From Sphingomonas sp. 28-63-12 (GTDB lineage: Bacteria; Pseudomonadota; Alphaproteobacteria; Sphingomonadales; Sphingomonadaceae): a stretch of DNA of 64,000 nt. Positions 9,231 to 18,153 of this stretch are shown here, piece after piece. Each line of letters opens with the position of its first letter. Positions within the stretch are counted from its first letter, which is position 1. The translations under genes and the position numbers were made by a program. Under the pieces are notes generated by a model, which saw nothing but the letters and a program-made list of their open reading frames with translations, had not been told where the DNA came from and ran no database searches. Where the stretch lies: NCBI GenBank assembly GCA_002281535.1, contig NCGD01000002.1, forward strand, positions 62,001 through 126,000, read 5' to 3'.

Positions 9231-9288
9231 CGCCGCTTTCCTCTGTTGATCACGCTGCGGCGGTGTCGCGCCGACCCCGGAGTCACCA

Positions 9289-9304
9289 CCTGTCAAAAGA
9301 AAGG
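9289..9304. promoter_or_regulatory. 16-bp dyad, CCTGTC-AAAA-GAAAGG
   Basis: Lies between the divergent transporter (start 9230) and the Rieske gene (start 9348): 58 nt from the former and 43 nt from the latter. One right-arm position differs from the perfect palindrome. Confidence 0.55.
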
Positions 9305-9347
9305 TGGGTCGGGTCTTTTGCTCCGTTACATCATTTGACGGAGGATT

Positions 9348-10235
9348 GTGATTTACATGGGCGACGGGGCAATCTGGTGGGCGGTGGCGCGGTCCGAAGA
9401 GGTGACGGCCAAACGGCCCCTCGCGATCGATATCGGCAACCAGCCGGTCGTGCTCTGGCGCGATGCCACCGGCAGCCCCCGCGCGCTGGAAGATCGCTGT
9501 CCGCACCGTCGCGCACCATTGTCGCTTGGCTGTATCAAGCCAGATGGGATGATCCAATGCGGCTATCATGGTTGGATTTACGACGGCGAAACCGGGCGCC
9601 TGAAGGAAATTCCGAATCTGAAGGATCAGCCGAAATTTCCGCCGGTCTATAGGGCCCTGGCCTTTGCAGTGACTGAAAGTGCCGGGTTTGTGCGGGTCTG
9701 CCTGGATGCGAAAGCTCCAGCACCGATTGCGGCCACCACCGTTTTGCCGATGTCAGACTCCGTGCATGTCGCGCTCGATCACACCCAATATGTCGCTGCG
9801 CTGTTCGACGATCCCGGCCTGGTCATGGCGATCCGCGGCGTCCGTTTCACCGCCTATCTCATGTCCGAATTGCGCGAAGAACGCGGCCGTCTCGTCATGG
9901 AGCGCAGCTGCCAATGGCGGGGGTTGCATTGGCCAGCCCCCTTCAGCCCGGAATTCCCGGCCACGTTGCTAACCGCAACTGATCCCGCCACCGGCGAAAC
10001 CGAACTCACCCTGCGCGATGCCAATTTCAAGACGCACCTCCACGCCATGATCGCACCAGTACCATCGGCCCGCGGCGTGACGGCGGTGCGCTGGCGGGCA
10101 GATCGGCCAAAACGGCTGACGGTGCGCGATTCGATCGATGCCGGGGCGTTGCGCACATTGCGGCCATCGGCGTCGCTACATGGCGCTGATCTGCGCGCCG
10201 CCCTGCTCGCCAGTGATGCGGCCCACGCCGCCTGA
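9348..10235 (+). CDS. Rieske [2Fe-2S] protein with degenerate oxygenase domain (half of a split oxygenase)
   Basis: The N-terminal Rieske domain is intact: CPHR and CGYHGW supply Cys51, His53, Cys71 and His74. The remaining about 200 residues resemble a shortened catalytic domain of Rieske non-heme oxygenases. However, the D-x2-H-x4-H iron motif is not present anywhere; the region after SVHVALDHTQY has no such site. It is followed after 13 nt by a gene with exactly the opposite loss. I infer that it supplies electrons to the iron site of that partner within a mixed oligomer. The GTG at 9348 follows GGAGG; an ATG at 9357 is the alternative. Confidence 0.82.
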   Translation: MIYMGDGAIWWAVARSEEVTAKRPLAIDIGNQPVVLWRDATGSPRALEDRCPHRRAPLSLGCIKPDGMIQCGYHGWIYDGETGRLKEIPNLKDQPKFPPVYRALAFAVTESAGFVRVCLDAKAPAPIAATTVLPMSDSVHVALDHTQYVAALFDDPGLVMAIRGVRFTAYLMSELREERGRLVMERSCQWRGLHWPAPFSPEFPATLLTATDPATGETELTLRDANFKTHLHAMIAPVPSARGVTAVRWRADRPKRLTVRDSIDAGALRTLRPSASLHGADLRAALLASDAAHAA

Positions 10236-10248
10236 AAGGATGCCGATC

Positions 10249-11310
10249 ATGCTCGATTCCGATACCCGCCCCGACGCAACGGATGAAACGGCACCGCGCC
10301 CGTCGCTATCGCTGGCCAGCGCCAACCACTGGACGCCGCACGACATCATCATGCGCGACACCTGGTTCCCGCTTGCGCATAGTTTTGCGGTCGGTAAAAA
10401 GCCGGTGCGCCGGGCAGTCTATTCCTACCCCTATTTCCTCTGGCGCGAAGACAGCGTGGCCGTCGCTGCCGAATTCTATCCCAACGAGATCCAGACCCGG
10501 GACAAGAGCAGCTTCACCGATGCGGCAGGCCGCTATCCGGTCATCGAGCGTTATGGCTATGTCTGGGGCTGGTTTGGCAACCCGCGCGCCGCCGATGCCG
10601 CCCATCTGCCCAGCCTGCCCTTCCTGCCGCCCAGCGGTGGCCTGCCCAAATTCATGCTCGGCACCGTCCGCTTTGATTGTTCGGCACCGCTCAGCCTGGA
10701 AAATCTGATCGACCTGACGCACGCCGATTTTCTCCACGCCGATGTCGTTGGCGACGAGAAGATGGACAAGGAGGAAGTCGAGGTTTTCCACGATAGCGAA
10801 ACCATCACGATGGTTCGTCATTGCACGAACAAATCGGTCGCGCCCGTGATGAAATTCTTCAGCGGCATCCGCGCCGATGTCCAGCAGGTCCGCCAGGTCA
10901 TCCGAATTTATCTGCGCAGCCATGCCGCGATCGCCTATGGCCGCTTTTCGCCGGGTGACGATGTGCCGCTGTTTCACCCCTGCGTTCCCGAGACGCGCGA
11001 CAGGACCCGGCTCGATTATGCCATGAACACCTCAAATGCAGGGTTTATGTTCAGCCGGGTCATGCCCAAGGCCAGCTATAAGGTGTCACAACAAGACAGC
11101 CGGATGACCTCGCAGCAGAGCCCGCGCTACATGCATGACACACCGCGCCGCGATCTGCATTCTCCGCTCGACAAGGCCGGGCAGACCTATCGGGTGCTGA
11201 TGCAAAATCTCGCCAGCCGCCAGGCCGGGGGCGATTTCGCCTATCGCGACAATGTCAGCGCCGATTGCAGCGACATTATCGGGCTTCGCAAGGATCTCTT
11301 CAAATATTGA
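10249..11310 (+). CDS. Rieske-family oxygenase chain with iron site but no Rieske cluster (other half)
   Basis: The 353 residues follow the oxygenase alpha fold: an N-terminal RDTWFPLAHS strand and WREDSVAVAAEF, then directly YPVIERYGYVWGWFGNP. The segment that should hold both Cys-x-His pairs is missing, about 35-40 residues. The catalytic motif is intact: NLIDLTHADFLHA gives Asp155, His158 and His163. It must therefore receive electrons from another chain, most simply the Rieske protein encoded just upstream. AAAGGA lies 8 nt before the ATG at 10249; an ATG at 10240 is also in frame. Confidence 0.8.
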   Translation: MLDSDTRPDATDETAPRPSLSLASANHWTPHDIIMRDTWFPLAHSFAVGKKPVRRAVYSYPYFLWREDSVAVAAEFYPNEIQTRDKSSFTDAAGRYPVIERYGYVWGWFGNPRAADAAHLPSLPFLPPSGGLPKFMLGTVRFDCSAPLSLENLIDLTHADFLHADVVGDEKMDKEEVEVFHDSETITMVRHCTNKSVAPVMKFFSGIRADVQQVRQVIRIYLRSHAAIAYGRFSPGDDVPLFHPCVPETRDRTRLDYAMNTSNAGFMFSRVMPKASYKVSQQDSRMTSQQSPRYMHDTPRRDLHSPLDKAGQTYRVLMQNLASRQAGGDFAYRDNVSADCSDIIGLRKDLFKY

Positions 11311-11323
11311 TCGGGCAGGCGCC

Positions 11324-12382
11324 ATGACCACCCAAACCAACGCCGTCGGCGGGGCACGCCGATGGTGGGCGGTGATGCCCATCCTCCGGGCACCGGCCAT
11401 GATGGGGATTGGCCAGGCCATGGAGGCAACGGGGTTTGAAGGCTGCTTCTCCCTGCAGATTTACGGCCCGCCCTTCGTACCGATGGCCGCCGTGGCTGCG
11501 GTTACCAAGACATTGAAGGTCAGCACCGGCATTGCCATTGCGGGCACGCGCAGTCCGCTTGAAACTGCCTTTGCGGCCATGGATGTCGATACGATCAGTG
11601 AGGGGCGTTTCATCCTGGGGTTGGGCAGCAGCATCCACAGTTGCGTCACCGGCATGTATGGCGAGCCCAAACGCAAATTGCTGGCGCACTTGCGGGAAAC
11701 GGTTAAAATCGTTCGCCACATCAATGCCAACGCCCACAAGGGGCTGAACCCCGTTGCCGGGGAATATTTTACTGCCGATTTCGCCGAGATGATGATCACC
11801 GCACCGCCGGTGCGCGACGTCATTCCGATCTGGATCGCGGCCTTGCAGGACAAGATGACGGCCCTGGCGCTTGAAATCGGCGATGGCCTGATGATCCATG
11901 CCCTGTGGTCCGCCGATTACACCCGGACAAAGGCACCGTTCATCGCCGCGACGCTGGCAAAATTCGGCCGCCTGCGCACCGATGTGGAGATCAATGCCTG
12001 GCCGTGGATTGCCGTCAACGATGACAAGCAGCGCGCGATTGACGACAGCCGCGCCACGGTCGCCGCCTATTCGGGCTACAAGGAATATGAGCCATTTTTT
12101 GACGCGATCGGCTTCGGCGATGAAGCCCGCGCCTGCCAGCTAGCTGGCGGCGTACATGGCGATGTCGCCAAGGTCGTCGCCAATGTCAGCGATTCAATGG
12201 TCGAGGCGCTGGTCGCCTGTGGCAGCATCGATCAGGTGCTCGACCGGATCGAACCCTATTGGCAGGTGGTCGATTCAATTTGCCCGATGACCCCCTATCG
12301 TGACCTGACCATGGCGCAGATCACCGCCTATAATGGCGGAATATATGCGATGGTTGCTGAGGCAAAGCGGCGTGCGGACTAG
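11324..12382 (+). CDS. LLM-class flavin/F420-dependent oxidoreductase
   Basis: A luciferase-like TIM-barrel enzyme of 352 residues. Its blocks STGIAIAGTRSPLETAF and SEGRFILGLGSS match the subfamily often annotated as the MSMEG_2256-type F420-dependent oxidoreductases (from memory of the family). It is 13 nt downstream of the iron-site Rieske chain and likely in its operon. F420 use is supported by the F420 biosynthesis genes in this same window but not proven. A close paralogue sits at 24143. Confidence 0.85.
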   Translation: MTTQTNAVGGARRWWAVMPILRAPAMMGIGQAMEATGFEGCFSLQIYGPPFVPMAAVAAVTKTLKVSTGIAIAGTRSPLETAFAAMDVDTISEGRFILGLGSSIHSCVTGMYGEPKRKLLAHLRETVKIVRHINANAHKGLNPVAGEYFTADFAEMMITAPPVRDVIPIWIAALQDKMTALALEIGDGLMIHALWSADYTRTKAPFIAATLAKFGRLRTDVEINAWPWIAVNDDKQRAIDDSRATVAAYSGYKEYEPFFDAIGFGDEARACQLAGGVHGDVAKVVANVSDSMVEALVACGSIDQVLDRIEPYWQVVDSICPMTPYRDLTMAQITAYNGGIYAMVAEAKRRAD

Positions 12383-14029
12383 CTATGTCGCCAAGGTGCA
12401 ACCCGCCACATAGCCCGTGACCATAGCTGGGCCAATATTGCATCCGTGCGCTGGCGATCGCCCGCGCCAGATCGAATTCGCATCGAGGCCGACGGCGTAG
12501 AGACCGCCGATCACCGCGTCCTTGCCGTCGAGCACGCGCATCCGGGCATCAATGCGCAGCCCGACCGTCGATGATCCGTCGCCGGGAAAGATTTTGACGG
12601 CATAGAATGGCGCGGTCGCACAGGAGCCGAAACAGGGGTTGATCGCGTGCACGGGATCACCCATTTCGCGGTCGATCGCGGTGGCACCCTTGGCAAAGCC
12701 AGTGTCGATCCCGCCCGGCGCATCGCGATTGACCTGCGCGACGCTCGTCGCCAGACCGGTCGCATCAATGCCGATTTTGGCGGCAAGCGCAGCAAGCGTT
12801 GGCGCCTCGACAATATAGCCGGCGGCAAGCAGCTTCTTGAGGCCACCACCGCCCGGGAAGACCATGCCCAAACCATAGGATTTCACGAACGATGCATCGG
12901 CGACCAGCCAGGCCGGCACGCTGGCAGTCTTGTGCATCGCCTCGGCAAACATTGGCGACGCTTCATTGCCGAAGCGTTCGCCACGCGCATTGACCGCAAT
13001 ACAGCCGGGCTTGGCCATGTCGATCAGATGAGCGTAGCGGGCAAGGCTGCCGTCTTCGCGCTTCAACGTGGAAACCACGGCCCAAACGCCGTTGCCACCA
13101 TGATTGACCCCGTCAACAACGGCACCGTTGTCGAGCGCCAGATTCATCCCGTCGCCGGTGCTCCCGGCCTGCATGATCGAAACATGATCATCGGCAAACG
13201 GCATATAGGCCTTGCGCAATTGCGGGTTCATCGACCAGCCGCCGGTGGCGAGAACGACGCCCTTGCTGGCCAGCACCGTCTCGCCGCCCGGCAGAGTGAC
13301 GCCGCTCACCCGGCCATGATCGATCTGCAGACCAGCGACCGAAACCGACTTGCGCAATTCGACACCGGCATCCAGCGCCGAGCGGATCAGGCGGGCCGCC
13401 AGCGCGTTGCCCATCGTCAGGCGCGTGCCGCGCGGATAGCCGCGCAGCCTGTCCGCGAGGAAGCGCAGCACCAGTTTGCCCATATATAATGTCGAGGTCA
13501 GCGACTTGCCGATCCCGGCAAGGTGCGGCAAATCGAACAGGTCGATCATGAACCCGCCCGGCGCGTTGAACTCGGTACGCGCCGGCGTCAGATCGGCAAA
13601 TGCTTTGCCCAGTTTCTTGCCATCATATTCGCAGATCGCCAGCAGCCGCCCGGTATCGCGTGCGCCCGGGATATCGGGATACCAGTCCCAGCTCGGCGGC
13701 GCATTGACGAAGTTGACCTGTGTCTTCCCGGCGAGAAAGTCGATCATCGCCGGGCCATTGCCGAGATAGGCGTCGACCAATTCGGGACGCACCCCTTCCC
13801 CCACCGCATCGAGGATATATTGGCGCGCGACCGGCACGGGATCGACGATCCCGGCGGCCATGGCGTGGCGATTGCCCGGGATCCAGACACCGCCGCCCGA
13901 CACTGCCGTCGTGCCGCCGAAATGATTCATTTTTTCAAGGACAAGGACCTTCAGTCCCTTATGCGCGGCAGTCACGGCGGCGGTCAGCCCTGCCCCACCC
14001 GATCCGATCACGATCACATCATAGCTCAT
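12383..14029 (-). CDS. FAD-dependent 3-ketosteroid-delta1-dehydrogenase-like flavoprotein
   Basis: A 548-residue FAD_binding_2 enzyme. The N-terminal dinucleotide motif is VIGSGGAGLTAAVTAAHKG, followed by GGTTAVSGGGVWIPGN, a block typical of KstD and related flavoproteins. ATGGWSMNPQLR and the C-terminal GLYAVGLDANSIWRG plus GCNIGPAMVTGYVAG complete the FAD site. Probably dehydrogenates a ketone-activated ring. Whether the substrate is a steroid is unknown. Its start overlaps the stop of the SnoaL-like gene by 4 bp, and it is convergent and flush with the LLM gene. Confidence 0.85.
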   Translation of the reverse strand: MSYDVIVIGSGGAGLTAAVTAAHKGLKVLVLEKMNHFGGTTAVSGGGVWIPGNRHAMAAGIVDPVPVARQYILDAVGEGVRPELVDAYLGNGPAMIDFLAGKTQVNFVNAPPSWDWYPDIPGARDTGRLLAICEYDGKKLGKAFADLTPARTEFNAPGGFMIDLFDLPHLAGIGKSLTSTLYMGKLVLRFLADRLRGYPRGTRLTMGNALAARLIRSALDAGVELRKSVSVAGLQIDHGRVSGVTLPGGETVLASKGVVLATGGWSMNPQLRKAYMPFADDHVSIMQAGSTGDGMNLALDNGAVVDGVNHGGNGVWAVVSTLKREDGSLARYAHLIDMAKPGCIAVNARGERFGNEASPMFAEAMHKTASVPAWLVADASFVKSYGLGMVFPGGGGLKKLLAAGYIVEAPTLAALAAKIGIDATGLATSVAQVNRDAPGGIDTGFAKGATAIDREMGDPVHAINPCFGSCATAPFYAVKIFPGDGSSTVGLRIDARMRVLDGKDAVIGGLYAVGLDANSIWRGRSPAHGCNIGPAMVTGYVAGCTLAT

Positions 14030-14412
14030 CCGGCCATCACCGCCTGAAAGGCATCGACGACCTTGGTATCGAGATATTCGCGGCCGGCAACGATCAGGCC
14101 GCCCCGGATGACGAACAGATCGTGATATTGGTTGCGATAGACCCGGTCGCCAAAATGCATTTCAGACACGATCTCGGCGGCGACCCTGTCGCCCTCGGCG
14201 ATCATCGAGATGATCGTCACGCTGCGCGATGTCGCCGCAGCGATCATCGACCCCACAGCGGCGCTAAACACCGCGCGGGTCATGTCGCCATAGCCGAGCA
14301 CCCACCACGTCGCATCGCGCGCCTGCAGTGCATCGGCGGCGGCAGCATCGCCCGCGCCAACCGCTTCCATATAGCGTCGCACAATGGCTTTGTTGGCTTC
14401 GACATCCGGCAT
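14026..14412 (-). CDS. SnoaL/NTF2-like small protein
   Basis: A 128-residue alpha+beta cone fold protein (NKAIVRRYMEAVGAGDAAAADAL at the start, then EMHFGDRVYRNQYHDLFVIRGGLIVAGREYLD). This family includes ketosteroid isomerase-like enzymes and small hydratases/cyclases. It is co-transcribed with the KstD-like flavoprotein (4-bp overlap), which would fit an isomerase or hydratase step beside a dehydrogenase. The exact reaction is not determinable. The ATG at 14412 is chosen as the first Met of the conserved fold. Confidence 0.8.
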   Translation of the reverse strand: MPDVEANKAIVRRYMEAVGAGDAAAADALQARDATWWVLGYGDMTRAVFSAAVGSMIAAATSRSVTIISMIAEGDRVAAEIVSEMHFGDRVYRNQYHDLFVIRGGLIVAGREYLDTKVVDAFQAVMAG

Positions 14413-14459
14413 TGGTCTCTCCCTTGACCACAACGTCGCAAGCCAGGTGCCATTGCCCG

Positions 14460-14475
14460 CCTGTCCTCCGACAGG
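14460..14475. promoter_or_regulatory. 16-bp perfect dyad, CCTGTC-CTCC-GACAGG
   Basis: Perfect 6-4-6 inverted repeat in the middle of the divergent promoter region, 47 nt from the SnoaL-like start (14412) and 52 nt from the P450 start (14528). Confidence 0.65.
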
Positions 14476-14527
14476 TTTGCAATCGGCAGCGTCGCCCGAT
14501 CCCGTCGCGCGAAGAGGAGCGTGCCGC

Positions 14528-15739
14528 ATGCTAGCCAACCCCGTTGAACGTCCCGCGCATGTCCCGGGCGATCTTGTCCGCCCCTATCCGATCCCTTTTG
14601 GCGGGATCATGGACGGCAGCCCGTTCGACGGCACGTTTCAGGCGCTGCGCAATGAGCCCGACATTTTCTATTCGATGGATGCCTATCCAGGCGGCCGCCC
14701 GACATGGATCCTGCGCCGGATCGCCGATATGCGCACCGTCTATCTCGACAATGAGCATTTTTCGACCAAGGACTTCGCCCCCTTCGCCCAACTCGTCGGC
14801 GAGACCTGGAGTTCGATGCCGGTCGAAACCGATCCGCCGATGCACGGCCTCTATCGCTCGTTCGTCAATCCGCTGTTTGCGCCCAAGGCGATGGCCGCGA
14901 TGGAGGACAAGATCCGGCTTTACGCCCGCGACTATATCCTCAGCATCAAGACCAAGGGCCATTGCGAGTTCCTGAAGGACTTTGCATTCGAATTTCCGAT
15001 CAAGGTGTTCCTTGAGATGATGGGGCTGCCGCTCGCCAAGACCGCCGAGTTCATGGCGTGGGAGATGGACCTGCTCCACAACAGCGATCTGAACGCCATC
15101 GCTGCGGCAACGCGGAACGTGGTAACGTATCTGCGCGGTGAGATCGCCGACCGTCGCGTCAATCCCACCGATGACATCATCACTTATGGCGTGCAGGGCA
15201 AGGTTGATGGCCGGCCGCTGACCGATGACGAGCTGGTCGGCTTCACCTTCAACCTGTTTATCGGCGGGCTCGATACAGTCTCCACCAACATGGCGTGGCA
15301 GTTCAAACATCTAGCGACCCACCCGGAAGACCAGGCATTTTTGCGAGCCAATCCAGGTGAAATTCCCAAGGCCATCGAGGAATTGATGCGCGCCTATGCC
15401 GCCGTTACCACCTATCGGACCTGCATCAAGCCGGTCACCATCAATGGTGTCGCGATGCTGCCGGGCGACAAAGTGGCGATGGCGACGCCGCTGGCGGGGC
15501 GCGATTCGGCCGAATTCGACGATCCCGACACCGTGCGCCTCGATCGCCGGCCGCGGCATGTCAGCTTCGGCTATGGAATCCATACCTGTGTGGGCATGCA
15601 ACTTGCCAACCGTGAGATGCGGATTGCGATGGAGGAATTCCTCGCCGAGATTCCACCATTCCGGATCGACCCGACGGTGCCTGAGCGTACGTTGCTCGGC
15701 GGCATGATCCAACCCGAATCCGTGCCGCTCGTCTGGTGA
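14528..15739 (+). CDS. Cytochrome P450
   Basis: 403 residues. The heme loop is FGYGIHTCVG (Cys about 354), the I-helix is FIGGLDTVST, and EELMRAYA carries a shifted ExxR-like helix K. The ATG at 14528 has GAGGAG upstream. It resembles the P450 at 51225 (shared MKVF/GLPLA-type helices and LFIGGLDTV versus LYLGGLDTV). The transporter gene starts within its stop codon. No ferredoxin is adjacent, so it must share one. Confidence 0.92.
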   Translation: MLANPVERPAHVPGDLVRPYPIPFGGIMDGSPFDGTFQALRNEPDIFYSMDAYPGGRPTWILRRIADMRTVYLDNEHFSTKDFAPFAQLVGETWSSMPVETDPPMHGLYRSFVNPLFAPKAMAAMEDKIRLYARDYILSIKTKGHCEFLKDFAFEFPIKVFLEMMGLPLAKTAEFMAWEMDLLHNSDLNAIAAATRNVVTYLRGEIADRRVNPTDDIITYGVQGKVDGRPLTDDELVGFTFNLFIGGLDTVSTNMAWQFKHLATHPEDQAFLRANPGEIPKAIEELMRAYAAVTTYRTCIKPVTINGVAMLPGDKVAMATPLAGRDSAEFDDPDTVRLDRRPRHVSFGYGIHTCVGMQLANREMRIAMEEFLAEIPPFRIDPTVPERTLLGGMIQPESVPLVW

Positions 15740-17037
15740 CACCCGCCCCGGCCACCGGCCGCTACAAATGGTATGTACTCGGCATCTTAACCTTGGCGCA
15801 GACCTGCCATTCGATCGATCGCGCGATCATCGGGCTGGTGCTTGAACCGGTCGGCAGCGAATTCGGCCTGTCGGACACGCAGCGCGGGATTATTGCGGGC
15901 TTTGCCTATGGCATCTTCTTTGCGCTTGCCGCGATCCCGTTTGGCATCGCGGTAGACCGCTTCAACCGGCGCAAGTTGATGACAATCGCCCTCACCCTGT
16001 GGAGCGGATGCACCGCACTGTGCGGCTTTGCGACGGGGTTTTGGAGCCTCCTCCTCGGGCGCGCCGCGGTCGGCATCACCGAGGCTGGCGGCACACCAAT
16101 GGGCATGTCGTTGCTCAGCGACTATTTCGTCAAGGAGCAGCGTGCCACGGCACTCGGCATCTGGTATTTGAGCTCGGGCGTGGGGCTGAGCATCGCGTTT
16201 TTCGTTGGCGGCTGGGTGATTGCGGATCATGGCTGGCGCAGCGCCTTTTTCGCAGCCGGCATCCCCGGGCTGCTCCTCGCGCCTATATTGTATCTGACGC
16301 TGCGCGAACCGGTACGCGGCAATACGGACGCGGCGCCGACCACAATCGCGACAACCGGGCTGTGGCGACGCATCGGCGAACTCGCCGCAATACCCGGACT
16401 CACGCATTGCTTCATTGCAATCGTCCTGATCGCCACCGGCATTTACGGCATGAGCACCTGGATCACCTCTTTCCTGATCCGTACCCATGGGGTGCCGATC
16501 AAACAGGCGGGGCTGCTTGTCGCCATTACTTATGGGGTGCTGGGGTCGGTCGGCGGATTTGCTGCCGGATGGGGCGTCGACTGGCTCAATGCCCGACGCG
16601 GCGGCTTCGATGCAGCGCGGACGGCGGCGTTCGGGTCGGTCATCCCGTTGCTGACGGCGGCGAGCGGGATGGCGGCGATGATCGCCCCAAGCCTCAATCT
16701 TTGCCTGATCTTCCTGTTCGCCTGCGGCTTTTTCAGCGCATCTTATAATGGGCCGATCTATGCTGTGATCGTCACGCTTGCCGGGCCGGACCTGCGCGGG
16801 CTTGCCGTGTCGATCGTCCAGATGGGCGCCAATCTGATCGGCGTCGGTGCCGGCGCCTTTCTGATCGGAGCGATCAGCCAATATGTTGGCGGCACGCATG
16901 GCGTTGCCTGGGGGATCGGAATTGCCCTGCTTTTCACCTTGTGGGGCGGGCTGCACCTTTGGCTGGCGAGCCGGACGATCCGGCGGGCCGCTTCACCAGC
17001 GGCGGCGGCGCTGCACACCCCGGCGGCGATGGCGTAG
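15736..17037 (+). CDS. MFS transporter
   Basis: 433 residues with 12 predicted membrane helices. The MFS loop signature is AIPFGIAVDRFNRRKLMTIA, and helix 4 has GRAAVGITEAGGTPMGMSLLSDYF. The GTG start at 15736 overlaps the TGA of the P450 gene (GTGA), so the two are translated together. It belongs to the same general family as the transporter at 7881. The 3' end overlaps the convergent DUF1214 gene by 45 bp. Confidence 0.85.
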   Translation: MTPAPATGRYKWYVLGILTLAQTCHSIDRAIIGLVLEPVGSEFGLSDTQRGIIAGFAYGIFFALAAIPFGIAVDRFNRRKLMTIALTLWSGCTALCGFATGFWSLLLGRAAVGITEAGGTPMGMSLLSDYFVKEQRATALGIWYLSSGVGLSIAFFVGGWVIADHGWRSAFFAAGIPGLLLAPILYLTLREPVRGNTDAAPTTIATTGLWRRIGELAAIPGLTHCFIAIVLIATGIYGMSTWITSFLIRTHGVPIKQAGLLVAITYGVLGSVGGFAAGWGVDWLNARRGGFDAARTAAFGSVIPLLTAASGMAAMIAPSLNLCLIFLFACGFFSASYNGPIYAVIVTLAGPDLRGLAVSIVQMGANLIGVGAGAFLIGAISQYVGGTHGVAWGIGIALLFTLWGGLHLWLASRTIRRAASPAAAALHTPAAMA

Positions 17038-18153
17038 CGCGGCTTCGCGTGCTTCGGGCGTGATCAGCGGCGTATCACAGGGCAGATGCGCGCGCAGGTC
17101 AGCGCACGGCACCGATGTAAGGATGGGCGCGGGCCCCGAAGTCGCCTCGGTCCAGCGTAGCATCACCAGCCCATCGCGCCAGCCGGCCGGATCGAGCCAA
17201 TTGGGCACGCCGGGATCTTCCAGCGCGATCACCGCGCGAAACTTGCCATCGCTGTCGATCTGCGCCTGCCCCCCATTGACGCTCGACTGGTGATTGAGCC
17301 AATCAACCGCGTTCCACAGCGGATCGGAAAGCTGGACATTCCAGTAGCGGACCGTTTCGGGCAGCGCAGTTTCCAGGATCAGCAGCTGGCCGGGTTCGAT
17401 CCGGAACAGCCCCTGATAATAATGCTGGCCCGTCACGCCGCCGCGTCCCGCCCAATCATCATGTTCGAAAGCGTTTAATAATTGCTTGGCGCGCTGGCCG
17501 GCCATGAACTTGAGCGCGAGGCCAGCAAAGCGTTCCGGGTGGCTGAGCAGCCGCTGCAGACGTTTCGCAGTTTCTGCCGGCGTAATCCTGGCGCTCGCGA
17601 CGGGACGGTCGATCCGCTCGATCGTCAGCCGGGCATCATCACCGGCGCCCCAATCATAGCTTGCTTGGCGTACCGCCAGGGTCTTGGCGGCCGGATCTAG
17701 TGCACGCCAGTCGCCCGTCCACGCCGGCGGGCGCGTACTGCTCAACAGCAGATCGATGCTACCGTCCGGCCCCAGATTGAGCGTATCGAAATCGACGAGC
17801 GCAAGCGACGGGCCGAGATCGTCCATCGCGCCCAGGCCGCCCGCTGCGATATCCATCAACAGGAACAGGCCATCGCCCCGATTGCCGGTGATGCGATACT
17901 GGCCGCTGCCGTCGACGGCAGCATGATAATAGATAAAATCCGGATTGACGCCCACGGCATTGTGCGCGGTGTTGACGGCGGGCACGAAATCGGGTCGGTC
18001 GGGATCGGCAAAGGCCGTCATATAGCCCGATGAGAGGCTTAAAAAAATGAGCCTGTGCGCCGCCGCCGCCAGATCGGGATCGTCGGGTTTTTCAAGCATC
18101 GCCGTCAGGCCGCCCAGCCGCCGGAACCCCTCGGCATAGTCATCCCAGCCCAT
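16993..18153 (-). CDS. DUF1214-domain protein
   Basis: 386 residues. The C-terminal half shows the DUF1214 pattern: LLILETALPETVRYWNVQLSDPLWN, then NWLDPAGWRDGLVMLRW. The biochemical role of the family is not established, although members often sit in steroid or aromatic catabolic loci. The start codon overlaps the stop of the sulfotransferase gene by 1 nt, so the two form an operon. The arginine-rich C-terminus (RHRRRGVQRRRRW) extends into the convergent transporter gene. Confidence 0.75.
   Translation of the reverse strand: MGWDDYAEGFRRLGGLTAMLEKPDDPDLAAAAHRLIFLSLSSGYMTAFADPDRPDFVPAVNTAHNAVGVNPDFIYYHAAVDGSGQYRITGNRGDGLFLLMDIAAGGLGAMDDLGPSLALVDFDTLNLGPDGSIDLLLSSTRPPAWTGDWRALDPAAKTLAVRQASYDWGAGDDARLTIERIDRPVASARITPAETAKRLQRLLSHPERFAGLALKFMAGQRAKQLLNAFEHDDWAGRGGVTGQHYYQGLFRIEPGQLLILETALPETVRYWNVQLSDPLWNAVDWLNHQSSVNGGQAQIDSDGKFRAVIALEDPGVPNWLDPAGWRDGLVMLRWTEATSGPAPILTSVPCADLRAHLPCDTPLITPEAREAALRHRRRGVQRRRRW

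Noticed and set aside
9348-11310. The two Rieske-family genes as one frameshifted gene
   Set aside because: The second gene restarts with its own N-terminal strands of the same domain, so the pieces are not consecutive parts of one protein; each is a near-complete chain with a different deletion.
14460-14475. The dyads as transcription terminators
   Set aside because: The stems are only 6-7 bp, no T-run follows, and most copies lie between divergent starts or directly upstream of a gene rather than after a stop.
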